Source: Parvibaculaceae bacterium Mf 1.05b.01
Lineage (GTDB): Bacteria > Pseudomonadota > Alphaproteobacteria > Parvibaculales > Parvibaculaceae
Reading direction: 5' to 3'
DNA length: 64,000 bases
Assembly (NCBI GenBank): GCA_000509225.1
Contig: BAOK01000001.1
Span: 2,588,914 to 2,652,913 of the forward strand
Shown: piece by piece, positions 52,858-61,422 of the stretch
How positions within the stretch are numbered: position 1 is the first letter of the stretch
How the letters are laid out: each line of letters begins with the position of its first letter
Notes under the pieces: generated by a model
Told to the model about the DNA's origin: nothing
Seen by the model: the letters and a program-made list of their open reading frames with translations, nothing else
Database searches by the model: none
Program-made: the position numbers and the translations under genes

Positions 52858-52901
52858 CCTGTTCTTTGAAGGCGAAAAATCACCTAGAACAGGACTTTTT
52901 T
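52858..52901 (+). terminator. Apparently orphan terminator hairpin in a 327-base gap
   Basis: CCTGTTCT at 52858-52865 pairs perfectly with AGAACAGG at 52886-52893, followed by ACTTTTTT. The inner loop can add AGGCG/CACCT pairs. It is oriented for plus-strand transcripts, yet no plus-strand gene lies upstream: the monooxygenase before it is on the minus strand. It may end a short RNA starting in 52728-52857, or attenuate the XRE gene at 53055. Apart from the palindromes at 52757-52790 and this hairpin I see nothing else in the gap 52728-53054. Confidence 0.55.
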
Positions 52902-53054
52902 CCTAGCTCTCAACATCTATCCGACGGCGCGTGCTCGAACAAGCAATTGTCATCAAAAGCGAGGGTCTCGTGAACGCATATGGCGGCCTCACATGCTAGA
53001 AACCAGCCAATGCTCCCCCATCTATTCAGTAACCAGGATCGTCTCGGAGACCCT

Positions 53055-53405
53055 ATGGCTTCGACTATTGAAAAACATGTTGGCTCCAGGCTTGCCCATG
53101 CGCGAAATGCCAAGGGATATTCAACGCTTGAACTGGCCTCTCTGCTGTCAGTCACGCAGCCCCATATAGAAGTGATGGAGGCTGGAGAAGCCGGTCTCAG
53201 CCTTAAGCTCGTTGCAGAGGCAGCAGGTGTGCTCGACGTGCCGCCCAGTTTCTTTCTGGAGGGCTTTCAAGCTGACATTATGGACAATACGGAGACCGCC
53301 CGGCGCCGATCTGAGATCTCAGCGATAGCGGCCCGCATTGGCGAGCGACGCGTTCCGCTTCTCCTTAAACTATCTCAAGCTTTAGAAGATTCTCCAGGGC
53401 TTTGA
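53055..53405 (+). CDS. XRE-family helix-turn-helix regulator
   Basis: 116 aa. Residues 5-60 form a Cro/C1-type helix-turn-helix (GSRLAHARNAKGYSTLELASLLSVTQPHIEVMEAGEA, with the usual Q-P-H-I-recognition helix), followed by the LAEAAGVLDVPPSFFLEG segment common in SinR-like proteins. The ATG at 53055 follows CGGAGA; upstream in-frame starts at 52980 and 53010 are possible. The basic tail RRSEISAIAARIGER may join the dimer. It lies 55 bases ahead of opgG and could be cotranscribed with or control the glucan genes. Confidence 0.85.
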   Translation: MASTIEKHVGSRLAHARNAKGYSTLELASLLSVTQPHIEVMEAGEAGLSLKLVAEAAGVLDVPPSFFLEGFQADIMDNTETARRRSEISAIAARIGERRVPLLLKLSQALEDSPGL

Positions 53406-53460
53406 CCGCGATGGCGGCTGCCTTACTTCCTCCACAAATCCTCGCGATACCGGGCAGCTC

Positions 53461-55032
53461 ATGTCTAAGAGAATTAGAAATATCGCGTTTGTCCTCGCCG
53501 TCGCATTAGCGACCGCCCTCAGCGTGCCATTTGCCCAGAGAGGGTTTGCTGATAGTGCTGACATTGTCGGCACGCCCTTGCCGCGACCTATGGCGCCATT
53601 CACGCATGAAAGCCTTGTCCAGCACGCAAAATATCTGTCAGAACGTACCTATGAGCCCGCGATCCCGACGAGTGAGCGCTGGGCGTCACTGACGTTTGAT
53701 CAACACAGAGCGATCCGGTTTAAATCTGACCTTTCTCTGCCTCTTTCCCCCAATGAGTCCGTGACCGCCCAGCTGCTGCCGCCCGGGCGGGCTCTCAACA
53801 ATCCTGTGCGCATCAACCTCATCGAAGACGGCAAGGTGGTCCCTGTTCCCTTTGATCCAGCGTTCTTTTCGCTAGGGGAGACCGCACCTGACAACCTCTC
53901 TGAGGTTGGCGGCGACTATTCCGGATTTCGCCTTCATGGCTCGCTCAATTCTCCCGACACGCTTGATGAGTTTCTCGTCTTTCAAGGCGCTTCCTACTTC
54001 AGAGCGATTGCCAAAGGCCATGTATATGGTCTCTCAGCGCGGGGACTCGCGATCGATATTGGTGAAGAGAGCGGCGAAGAGTTTCCGATCTTTACCGATT
54101 TCTGGATTCAACGAAGTGCGGAAGCCGATCAACCGATCACGCTTTACGCACTCATGAACTCGCCCGGCATAACCGGCATCTACACGTTTAAAACTCAACC
54201 CGGCACCACAACCGATATGGATGTCTCGGCGGTTTTGTTTCCGCGACGCGATCTCACCAATTTTGGATTAGCGCCGCTGACCAGCATGTTCCTGTTTGAC
54301 GAGACGAACCGACATCGCTTCGACGACTTCCGCTCCGGTGCACATGATTCAGATGGCTTAGCGATCAATAATGGTGCGGGAGAATGGCTATGGCGACCAC
54401 TCGCCAACCCTTTAGGGGTTCAGGAGAGTGCCTTTGTGGACCGCAACCCTAGAGGCTTTGGACTTATTCAGCGCTCCCGTGAGTTCGAAGATTTTGGCGA
54501 TCTGTCTCTCGACTATAATGATCGTCCCTCTGCCTGGGTGACACCGCACGGCGATTGGGGAAAGGGCTCAGTCACCCTTGTGGAACTGCCAACCGAGACA
54601 GAAACGTTTGATAATATCGTCGCATACTGGCGCCCCGCTGCGCCATTTCTCAAAGGCGAGCGATATGAATTCTCCTATACACTCTCTTGGCGAGACAGCG
54701 CGCCTGTCACAAATGGTCTCCTGAAAGTGATTAATACCCGTATTGGCGCGCGGCCAGAAGGCGGTAAAATCGTTGTCATCGACTATGCGCATCAAGACGG
54801 TCTGAACGGTCTTGCCACGGCGCAATTTGTAGATGAGTTTGTCCCAGAAGTTTTCACCAGCAAAGGCATCGCTCAATTTCCTGTTCTTGAAGCCAACCCA
54901 CATACTGGAGGCCTTCGCTTAACCTTCCAATATGATCCGCAAGAAGAGAATTCATCGGAGTTTCGCATAGCGCTGCGACAGAATGGGAAACAGGCTAGCG
55001 AGAAGTGGTTATATCGATGGACGCGTCAGTGA
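53461..55032 (+). CDS. opgG: Periplasmic glucan biosynthesis protein OpgG/OpgD
   Basis: 523 aa, near the E. coli length. Signal peptide NIAFVLAVALATALSVPFAQRGFA (cleavage about residue 30) leads to a periplasmic beta-sandwich protein. Family signatures include SLVQHAKYLSERTYEPA, FQGASYFRAIAKGHVYGLSARGLAID, EEFPIFTDFWIQ, TSMFLFDETNRHRFDDFR and HDSDGLAI. OpgG acts on nascent glucans, adding branches or shaping the backbone. It overlaps the opgH start by 16 bases, so translation is coupled. Confidence 0.94.
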   Translation: MSKRIRNIAFVLAVALATALSVPFAQRGFADSADIVGTPLPRPMAPFTHESLVQHAKYLSERTYEPAIPTSERWASLTFDQHRAIRFKSDLSLPLSPNESVTAQLLPPGRALNNPVRINLIEDGKVVPVPFDPAFFSLGETAPDNLSEVGGDYSGFRLHGSLNSPDTLDEFLVFQGASYFRAIAKGHVYGLSARGLAIDIGEESGEEFPIFTDFWIQRSAEADQPITLYALMNSPGITGIYTFKTQPGTTTDMDVSAVLFPRRDLTNFGLAPLTSMFLFDETNRHRFDDFRSGAHDSDGLAINNGAGEWLWRPLANPLGVQESAFVDRNPRGFGLIQRSREFEDFGDLSLDYNDRPSAWVTPHGDWGKGSVTLVELPTETETFDNIVAYWRPAAPFLKGERYEFSYTLSWRDSAPVTNGLLKVINTRIGARPEGGKIVVIDYAHQDGLNGLATAQFVDEFVPEVFTSKGIAQFPVLEANPHTGGLRLTFQYDPQEENSSEFRIALRQNGKQASEKWLYRWTRQ

Positions 55033-56951
55033 CCTCAACAAAAGCACATTTGCCGCCTGAGGCGCCCCTGGCAATGCCCGCCCAGTGTTTTGATGTCCCG
55101 TTCACAGATCCCGCTGCTGCGGCGCAAAACCAAGCCGAAAACCGCGGACTCCTCTCATTGAGGCGCGCAGCTGTCTTTTTCATTGCCACCCTCACAACAC
55201 TCTGGCTGCTATACGAAACACTTGCGGCGTTCTCTGTAGGCGGCGTTACGCCATCTGAAATCGGCATTGCCTGCCTCTTTGCCGCGAACTTCTTCTGGAT
55301 TTCACTTTCCGGCGTCAACGTGATCCTTGGTTTTTTAAGGCGCAACCATGACACGTTTGCTTCGCCTCGGCCCGCAAATCCAATGAAAGTCGCCCTTCTC
55401 GTGCCCGCCTATAATGAAGACCCGGGTCGCGTCTTTGCAAATGCCACTGCCATGCTGAAAAGCCTCAATGAGACTGACAGCATGCATGCGTATTCCTTCT
55501 TTGTTTTGAGCGATACGCGCGATGGCATCGCTGCTGCAGATGAAGTCGCGATGTTCGAAAGAGCGAAGCAACTCATGCCCGATGCGCCTCTGTTCTATCG
55601 ACGTCGTGCAGACAATGCGGGTCGCAAGGCTGGGAATATTGAAGAATGGGTGCGGCGCTGGGGAGGCGCTTATGACGCTATGGTCGTGCTCGATGCGGAT
55701 AGCGTTATGGAGGGCGGAACCATCCGTCGTTTGACAGACGAGATGGCGTCGGACCCAGCCGTGGGTCTTTTTCAAACGGTGCCCCGCCTCATCAAAACCA
55801 ACACTCTTTTCGGACGACTTCAACAGTTTGCGACGGCTGCCTATGGACAAACTCTTGCACGAGGGTTCGCCTCCTGGTTTTCGGGCGAAAGTAATTATTG
55901 GGGGCACAACGCGATCATTCGCACGCGCGCTTTTGCAGCTTCCGCAGGACTTCCCAATCTAAAAGGCACCGGACCCTTCGGCGGCGTTGTGATGAGCCAC
56001 GACTTTGTTGAAGCGGCGTTGCTGCGCCGCGCAGGATGGAAAGTTCGCCTGATGACCGAGCTTGGCGGGAGCTATGAAGAAACACCTCCGACACTGATCG
56101 ATCATGTCGTTCGGGATCAACGGTGGTGCCAAGGAAATCTCCAGCATGTCGGTGTGGTTGCCGCTGCTGGTCTGCATCCCCTTAGTCGTTTCCACCTCCT
56201 TCACGGCATCATGGCCTATATGGCAGCTCCCATGTGGCTCATGTTCATTTGTCTGGGTCTATTCACAACTGTGGACCCTATGGCATCGATCTTTGCTGTA
56301 GATCATTGGCAAAGCGTGAGTCGCAGCCTGACCATCAACTCCGATGTGACGCCTATGCAATTGATCTTTGCGGTGACGATCGGCGTTCTCTTTCTGCCAA
56401 AAGTGCTGGGTTTCTTGAGCCAGATTCTCCGCCGCGGCAGCGCGCAAGCCTGGGGCGGAAATCTTCGCACTGCGAGCTCATTCATCATTGAAGTGCTTCT
56501 CTCTGCAGCAGTTGCACCAGTTCTCATGGTCCAACAGACGCTGGCGGTTGTAAAAACACTGGCCGGTCGGGAACAGGGCTGGAATGCCCAACGTCGTTCC
56601 GCTGCTCGCGATGATTTCGGTGATCTGCTCCGCTGCCATGCCGTTGAAACCATCTTGGGTCTCGGGCTTCTTTATGGGATCGCAGCAGGTGTGATTACGC
56701 TTTGGCTCATTCCTGTGGTCACCGGACTTGTGCTAGCTGCCCCGCTTTCTAGCCTGTTGGCAAAGCGTCCCGGGGCCTTGTTCGACCGGTTTGGCCTCCT
56801 GGTTGCGCCGGAGCAGTTTACGACGCCTCCCATTGTCATGTTAGCTGATCAATATCATCGTCAGCTGTCGCCCTCAGAGGCCGTCGTGCTGCCTGAGGAC
56901 GAAGACGCATCGGCGCTCCCAGTGCCGGGCACCGTTCCTTCTTCTGCCTGA
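55017..56951 (+). CDS. opgH: Membrane glucosyltransferase OpgH
   Basis: About 644 aa, shorter than E. coli OpgH (847) and mainly lacking its long N-terminal part. A family 2 glycosyltransferase core carries LLVPAYNEDPGRVF, the D-x-D-like LDADSVMEGG, SHDFVEAALLRRAGW and the RDQRWCQGNLQH (Q-x-x-R-W) motif. About six to eight helices surround it, some at 45-75 and others past 380. It makes the beta-1,2 glucan chain from UDP-glucose and exports it. The ATG at 55017 is inside the end of opgG; a GTG at 55005 is the alternative. Confidence 0.93.
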   Translation: MDASVTSTKAHLPPEAPLAMPAQCFDVPFTDPAAAAQNQAENRGLLSLRRAAVFFIATLTTLWLLYETLAAFSVGGVTPSEIGIACLFAANFFWISLSGVNVILGFLRRNHDTFASPRPANPMKVALLVPAYNEDPGRVFANATAMLKSLNETDSMHAYSFFVLSDTRDGIAAADEVAMFERAKQLMPDAPLFYRRRADNAGRKAGNIEEWVRRWGGAYDAMVVLDADSVMEGGTIRRLTDEMASDPAVGLFQTVPRLIKTNTLFGRLQQFATAAYGQTLARGFASWFSGESNYWGHNAIIRTRAFAASAGLPNLKGTGPFGGVVMSHDFVEAALLRRAGWKVRLMTELGGSYEETPPTLIDHVVRDQRWCQGNLQHVGVVAAAGLHPLSRFHLLHGIMAYMAAPMWLMFICLGLFTTVDPMASIFAVDHWQSVSRSLTINSDVTPMQLIFAVTIGVLFLPKVLGFLSQILRRGSAQAWGGNLRTASSFIIEVLLSAAVAPVLMVQQTLAVVKTLAGREQGWNAQRRSAARDDFGDLLRCHAVETILGLGLLYGIAAGVITLWLIPVVTGLVLAAPLSSLLAKRPGALFDRFGLLVAPEQFTTPPIVMLADQYHRQLSPSEAVVLPEDEDASALPVPGTVPSSA

Positions 56952-56964
56952 CTGAGTTATTCGA

Positions 56965-58110
56965 TCAGGCTTGTGGTGCCTTCGGCGCGAGCTTCCAAGG
57001 CTGCCCCTTGAACCACCCGACAGAGTAGGCAATCCCGATCAGCAGAACAAAGCCGCCCAGATTTACAACCGCCGCAGAACCAAAGTTCCGGCCCATCTGA
57101 TCAAGCAGGAAGCCACCAAAACGCGCAGCAACTAGGCTCACCAGGAAGACCGCCAGGGATTGCTGTCCCACCTTTTGCACGATCATGACAAACCGGTTCC
57201 AGATCACCCCGCCTTGAAGGCGTTTTCCGCCCTCTCCGGCTGCAACCCAAGCCAAATAGGCGAGGGAGAGGAAATGCACATAGCGGAAAAATCCGAAGCG
57301 CGTTTTGTTGATGAGAAAAGAAATCTCTCCTCTCCATTCCGCAAAGAATGGGAGCGCGTTATAGGCGCGGTACCAGGCAAAGGGGATGGTGAGAACAACA
57401 AACAGTGCAGCTAGAATGATGAGTGTTTTATTCACAGGTGGAGCCGGTAGCCAGCGCAGCCCAAACGCAAATCCGGTGAAGAAAACAAGCTGCCAGGCAA
57501 AAGGATTGAAAAACCAGGTGCGATCAGACCAAGGCTCTGCTGGCAAATCCAGGAGATGGAAATTCGCCGCAAGCCAGAGCCCGGCGACCAGCAGACCTGC
57601 GAGGGCCGGGTGGCGCATCCCTAGAGCCATCACAAGGGGCACCAGCGCGAGGATTCCCAGATACATAGGCAGGATATCGAACAGGTTCGGGACATAGGTC
57701 AGCGTCAGATAGCCAACCATGTTCTCAGCGGGCCGCGCAAAGAAGTGCTGAAGGTTGAGCTTACGGACATACAAACCATCAAACCCGCCCAGATGGTCAA
57801 TGGTCACAAGCATGGCGGCAATCGTCAGGAACACTGCGATGTGGGACCAATAGACCTGCCAGATCCGATGGAGAATTCGAGCGGTCCCCATGGACCAGGA
57901 GTGTTCGTTAAAAACGCGACCAAAGGCAATTGCGGAGGCCATGCCCGAACAGAAGACAAAGATCTCGGTGGCATCAGAGAACCCGAAGCGCGCAGGTATC
58001 CACAAGGTCCAGGAGTTTCCGGGAACATGGGCGATGAAAATGATGAACATTCCGAGCCCGCGGAAAAAGTCGAGACGCGGGTCCCTTGGCCGTTTCTGAA
58101 TTTCTGTCAC
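56965..58110 (-). CDS. opgC: OpgC-family acyltransferase (glucan succinyl transfer), likely GTG start
   Basis: About 381 aa, ten or so helices, OpgC domain: RDPRLDFFRGLGMFIIFIAH near residue 10, FGFSDATEIFVFCSGMASAIAFG near 45, and NMVGYLTLTYVPNLFDILPMYLGIL in the middle. It adds succinyl groups to periplasmic glucans and ends 13 bases from the end of opgH on the other strand. The start is taken as GTG at 58110 with GGGGA upstream. A GTG at 58137 is equally possible. Convergent placement means it needs its own promoter. Confidence 0.88.
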   Translation of the reverse strand: MTEIQKRPRDPRLDFFRGLGMFIIFIAHVPGNSWTLWIPARFGFSDATEIFVFCSGMASAIAFGRVFNEHSWSMGTARILHRIWQVYWSHIAVFLTIAAMLVTIDHLGGFDGLYVRKLNLQHFFARPAENMVGYLTLTYVPNLFDILPMYLGILALVPLVMALGMRHPALAGLLVAGLWLAANFHLLDLPAEPWSDRTWFFNPFAWQLVFFTGFAFGLRWLPAPPVNKTLIILAALFVVLTIPFAWYRAYNALPFFAEWRGEISFLINKTRFGFFRYVHFLSLAYLAWVAAGEGGKRLQGGVIWNRFVMIVQKVGQQSLAVFLVSLVAARFGGFLLDQMGRNFGSAAVVNLGGFVLLIGIAYSVGWFKGQPWKLAPKAPQA

Positions 58111-58241
58111 GTGAAAAAAGTCCCCATGTCGAACCACCTGCAGCGGTCCTCATACCCTTTTAGAGAGCCGCTTAATACCCATTTGTGGGGCCATACACCC
58201 AGGGCCCACAGCGTAGAATTGTCGAAGAGTAGTGGCTATTT

Positions 58242-59627
58242 TTAGGCAAGGAGCGGCGCTGAAGCACCCATCACCAGAGGCTCTTCGTCGACAGACCTTG
58301 CGTCGGAAGGTTTCAGGCGCGCGGTTGAAAACGCATCTGGCGCGCCTCGGTTCTTTTCGCGGTCCTGCAAAACCAGCATTGCATCATTCGAGAGCTCCGC
58401 TCGTATCGCTGCATCTACTGTCAGTCGCTCAAAGACATCTCTCTGCGCGTGGCTGCCGCCCACGCTCTGCATCGTGGTACGCGCTGCCGCCAAATGACGG
58501 TAGGCCTCGCGATAGTTCCCGCGGTAGTATGAGAGTATTCCCCGCGCGGCCGGCACGCCGGCAGTGCTGGCAACCGAACTCATATCACTGTGCATATTCG
58601 TCGCGCTCTTCGTGAGCGTCTCGATGAGAGCCTCTGCAGCCTCCGACCAGCCTAGGCGCGCGAGCGGCATCATGTAATGCAGGTCGGCGAAGACAACACA
58701 CCCATCCTGGACTCTCTTCTCGCAGATATCTGCAAGCTCATCCCAGCGGTTTCCCACCGACACACCTTCGATTTCCAGGCGGACAAGCATTGAGGCTGCG
58801 TTTGAAATGTCGCGATAATCATCGGTGTGTTCTAGACGGAACTTATGATCATAGAGATCAAGCACTTCGTCGGTCGCGCCAATTGCGAGCAAAAAGAGCG
58901 CAAGGTGCCACCAGACATGGAATCCGAAATTGTTGCAATGGGCCCATCTCTCTGTTTGACCGCCAAGCCATCCGGCACCTGCCATAGGCTGACCGGTCAT
59001 ATCAAAGACGTGGGCAATCGCATGGAGCCCCCAGGCGTCATCGGGCGCCATTTCCAGGCCTGTGCGACCCTGGGCCTCCGCAAGCTCATAGTCGCCGGTC
59101 TCTTCTACTGAAAAAGCGTGACATCCGAGCACGTATCCCGTTGCCGGGTGGGCTTGGTCATAGACGGGCAGAACTGCTTCAATGGAGCGCCGCATGCCTT
59201 TTGCATCGCCTAAGATAAAGCGAATGGCATGGCCCAGCTTGAGCGCCATGGCATCACCGGGTGTCTCTGCCAACACATTGTCCATGATCACAGCTGCTTG
59301 CACCGGCTTGCCTGTCAGCCATGCTTCGAGCGCTTGAATATATTGTTCTTCTCTTCTGGTACACCCAGCGATCGCAGCAGCCTGCTTCGCGTTTGCCAGA
59401 CCTGCGCGCGCATTTTCAATCAGTTCTTTGCGGCCCAATGACAGATAGGAAATACCTTGAAACGCGTGAGCGAGCGCAAATGTCGGCGCTTCCTCCAGGA
59501 CGGCTGCAAGATGATTTGGGGTGGAAGATGCATGGGCTAAGAACGCGCGGGATGTCTTATTCCACTGATCTAGCGTTGTCCGCTGCTCCAGAGTTACATC
59601 TGATCCGAATGCGTCTGTGTGTGTCAT
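58242..59627 (-). CDS. TTC38-like tetratricopeptide repeat protein
   Basis: 461 aa, no signal peptide, made of helical TPR-like repeats. The middle matches TTC38: WGLHAIAHVFDMTGQP near residue 205, WLGGQTERWAHCNNFGFHVWWHLALFLLAIG, and later VVFADLHYMMPLARLGW. The conserved His and Trp residues are unusual for a simple scaffold and hint at a binding pocket, but no function is known for the family. A small palindromic stem (GCCTCCTAATTAGGC at 59794-59808) lies in the 190-base gap before the upstream ThDP gene. Confidence 0.85.
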   Translation of the reverse strand: MTHTDAFGSDVTLEQRTTLDQWNKTSRAFLAHASSTPNHLAAVLEEAPTFALAHAFQGISYLSLGRKELIENARAGLANAKQAAAIAGCTRREEQYIQALEAWLTGKPVQAAVIMDNVLAETPGDAMALKLGHAIRFILGDAKGMRRSIEAVLPVYDQAHPATGYVLGCHAFSVEETGDYELAEAQGRTGLEMAPDDAWGLHAIAHVFDMTGQPMAGAGWLGGQTERWAHCNNFGFHVWWHLALFLLAIGATDEVLDLYDHKFRLEHTDDYRDISNAASMLVRLEIEGVSVGNRWDELADICEKRVQDGCVVFADLHYMMPLARLGWSEAAEALIETLTKSATNMHSDMSSVASTAGVPAARGILSYYRGNYREAYRHLAAARTTMQSVGGSHAQRDVFERLTVDAAIRAELSNDAMLVLQDREKNRGAPDAFSTARLKPSDARSVDEEPLVMGASAPLLA

Positions 59628-59817
59628 TGGTCACTCTCAGTTTATGCCGCGTACCCAGCACTAGCCGTAGCACCAATTAGAAGTTGATTTCTACACACTT
59701 GAGCCGTTGTTCACTTGCATTTGAGAGTACGCGATGAGGCGCCTGCTTTCTGCGATCTACCGCACACGGATTTGTGATCGAGTGGCGGACAATGCCTCCT
59801 AATTAGGCGATGCCTGC

Positions 59818-61422
59818 CTAAAAAGCGCCATCATATGCGCGCCGCCCAATACGGCAGGCAAGCAGAGTGAAACTGTTTCGGTTCAGAGCTGCTGATGCCT
59901 CTCGCTCCAGCGTCTCGACATCATCAACCCAAAAGCCTTTACCGCCCATTGCATCTGCAACTGCAGGGAAGTCCGTTCCGTCAAAATCCACGCCCGTATT
60001 GGCGCGCCCCATTGCCCGTTGCTTCATTTCGATGAGGCCAAGGCTTTCGTCCACCATCACGGTGATAACGAGTGGGAGCTTTAGATCACGAATAGTGGCG
60101 AGTTCGCCTAAGATCATTTCAAGGCCGGCATCGCCCAAGACAGTTGCTACAGGCACGTCAGGCGCACACAGCTTATATCCAGCTGCTATTGGTACAGCAC
60201 AGCCCATTGTGCAGAGCGCTGAGGATTGCAGGAGCGTGCGAGGTGCATGGGTTGTCCATTTTTGCGACAACAAGATGCGATGCGCACCACTATCCGTCGT
60301 CATTACTGTGTTGTCCGGTAGAACCATTCGCAAGGTGTCGTAGACATGGCCAGGGGAGAAGCCTTCGCTTGTGGTGGTGAACGCGGTCGCCAGATCGGTC
60401 CTTACCAAGCTTGCTTCACCATTCGTCCATGTCTCACCCGACTTGGCTTCAGACAATGCAGACAGCGTGTCTGCTATCGGTGACAGGAAGCACTCGCTCA
60501 CCCTATGCATGCCGTGAGTCCGAACGACAGGCGTTATCTCCACCACCTGTTTCTCAGGCCCCCACGGATTGCGCCAGCCCACCCGCATCTCAATCGGGTC
60601 ATATCCAATCAGGAAGATTAAATCAGACCGCTCGATGAGTGGCATCAACACCTTGTCTGCTTTGGGCGACAGCCCTGCTCCCCCAATAGCCAGGGGATGG
60701 GTCTCGTTGATCAGCCCTTTGCCTTTGTAGCTGGTAATAAGGGGAACACCATAGCGCTCGCAAAAAGCCTGAATGGCAGGTCCAGCCTCTTCATTGACCG
60801 CGTCGACACCTGCAATTGCCAGGGGGCGCTCGGCTGCCTCCAAACTTGCAATTACACGCTCAAGCCCGACAACCGGCGGTGCGCCAAGGGCGGGTGCTGA
60901 CGAGAAAGGCCGATCTTCCTCTGGTGCCGCACCCTCCGCGGTTCCAATCGGCACATCAATATGGACCGGCCCTGGTTGACCTTCCGTGGCGATGAGAAGC
61001 GCCTTTTCAATCATTGCGCCGACAGCACCAGGTGCCGCACAGAAGCTTGCTTTAACAATGGGCCGCAACAGTGCCTGATGATCAAAGACCTGGTGGGTAT
61101 AGGTTTCAGCCTCTGCCGCATCGACACGACCGGTGAGGAAGATGAGCGGTACCTTGTCCTGATGGGCGTTGGCCACCACGTTCACCGCATTGGCGACTCC
61201 CGGCCCAAGCGTGGCGACAAGAATGCCAGGCGCGCCGGTTGCATGCCACGCACCTTCCGCCATAAAGCCCGCAGAATTTTCGTGTTTCGTCAGCACGAAC
61301 TGGATGCCACTTTGGGTCAGCGCATCAACCAATGCGAGCACTTCGCCACCGGGAATGCCAAAGGCTGTCCGACACCCTGCGTCATATAGATGATGTGCAA
61401 TGATCTGCGCGCCGGTTTTCAT
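59818..61422 (-). CDS. ThDP-dependent enzyme of the acetolactate synthase superfamily
   Basis: 534 aa with the three-domain layout of the superfamily. The activating Glu48 is in LTKHENSAGFMAEGA. The central Rossmann-like domain spans about residues 190-330. The ThDP motif reads GDAGLEMILGELATI, with VDES where NN is usual, so the metal-binding Asn appears to be Asp. It lacks the TGGA/oxalyl-CoA signature I would look for, so its carbon substrate is open. It starts 4 bases inside the end of the CoA transferase gene (ATGA), so is translated from the same mRNA. Confidence 0.88.
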   Translation of the reverse strand: MKTGAQIIAHHLYDAGCRTAFGIPGGEVLALVDALTQSGIQFVLTKHENSAGFMAEGAWHATGAPGILVATLGPGVANAVNVVANAHQDKVPLIFLTGRVDAAEAETYTHQVFDHQALLRPIVKASFCAAPGAVGAMIEKALLIATEGQPGPVHIDVPIGTAEGAAPEEDRPFSSAPALGAPPVVGLERVIASLEAAERPLAIAGVDAVNEEAGPAIQAFCERYGVPLITSYKGKGLINETHPLAIGGAGLSPKADKVLMPLIERSDLIFLIGYDPIEMRVGWRNPWGPEKQVVEITPVVRTHGMHRVSECFLSPIADTLSALSEAKSGETWTNGEASLVRTDLATAFTTTSEGFSPGHVYDTLRMVLPDNTVMTTDSGAHRILLSQKWTTHAPRTLLQSSALCTMGCAVPIAAGYKLCAPDVPVATVLGDAGLEMILGELATIRDLKLPLVITVMVDESLGLIEMKQRAMGRANTGVDFDGTDFPAVADAMGGKGFWVDDVETLEREASAALNRNSFTLLACRIGRRAYDGAF

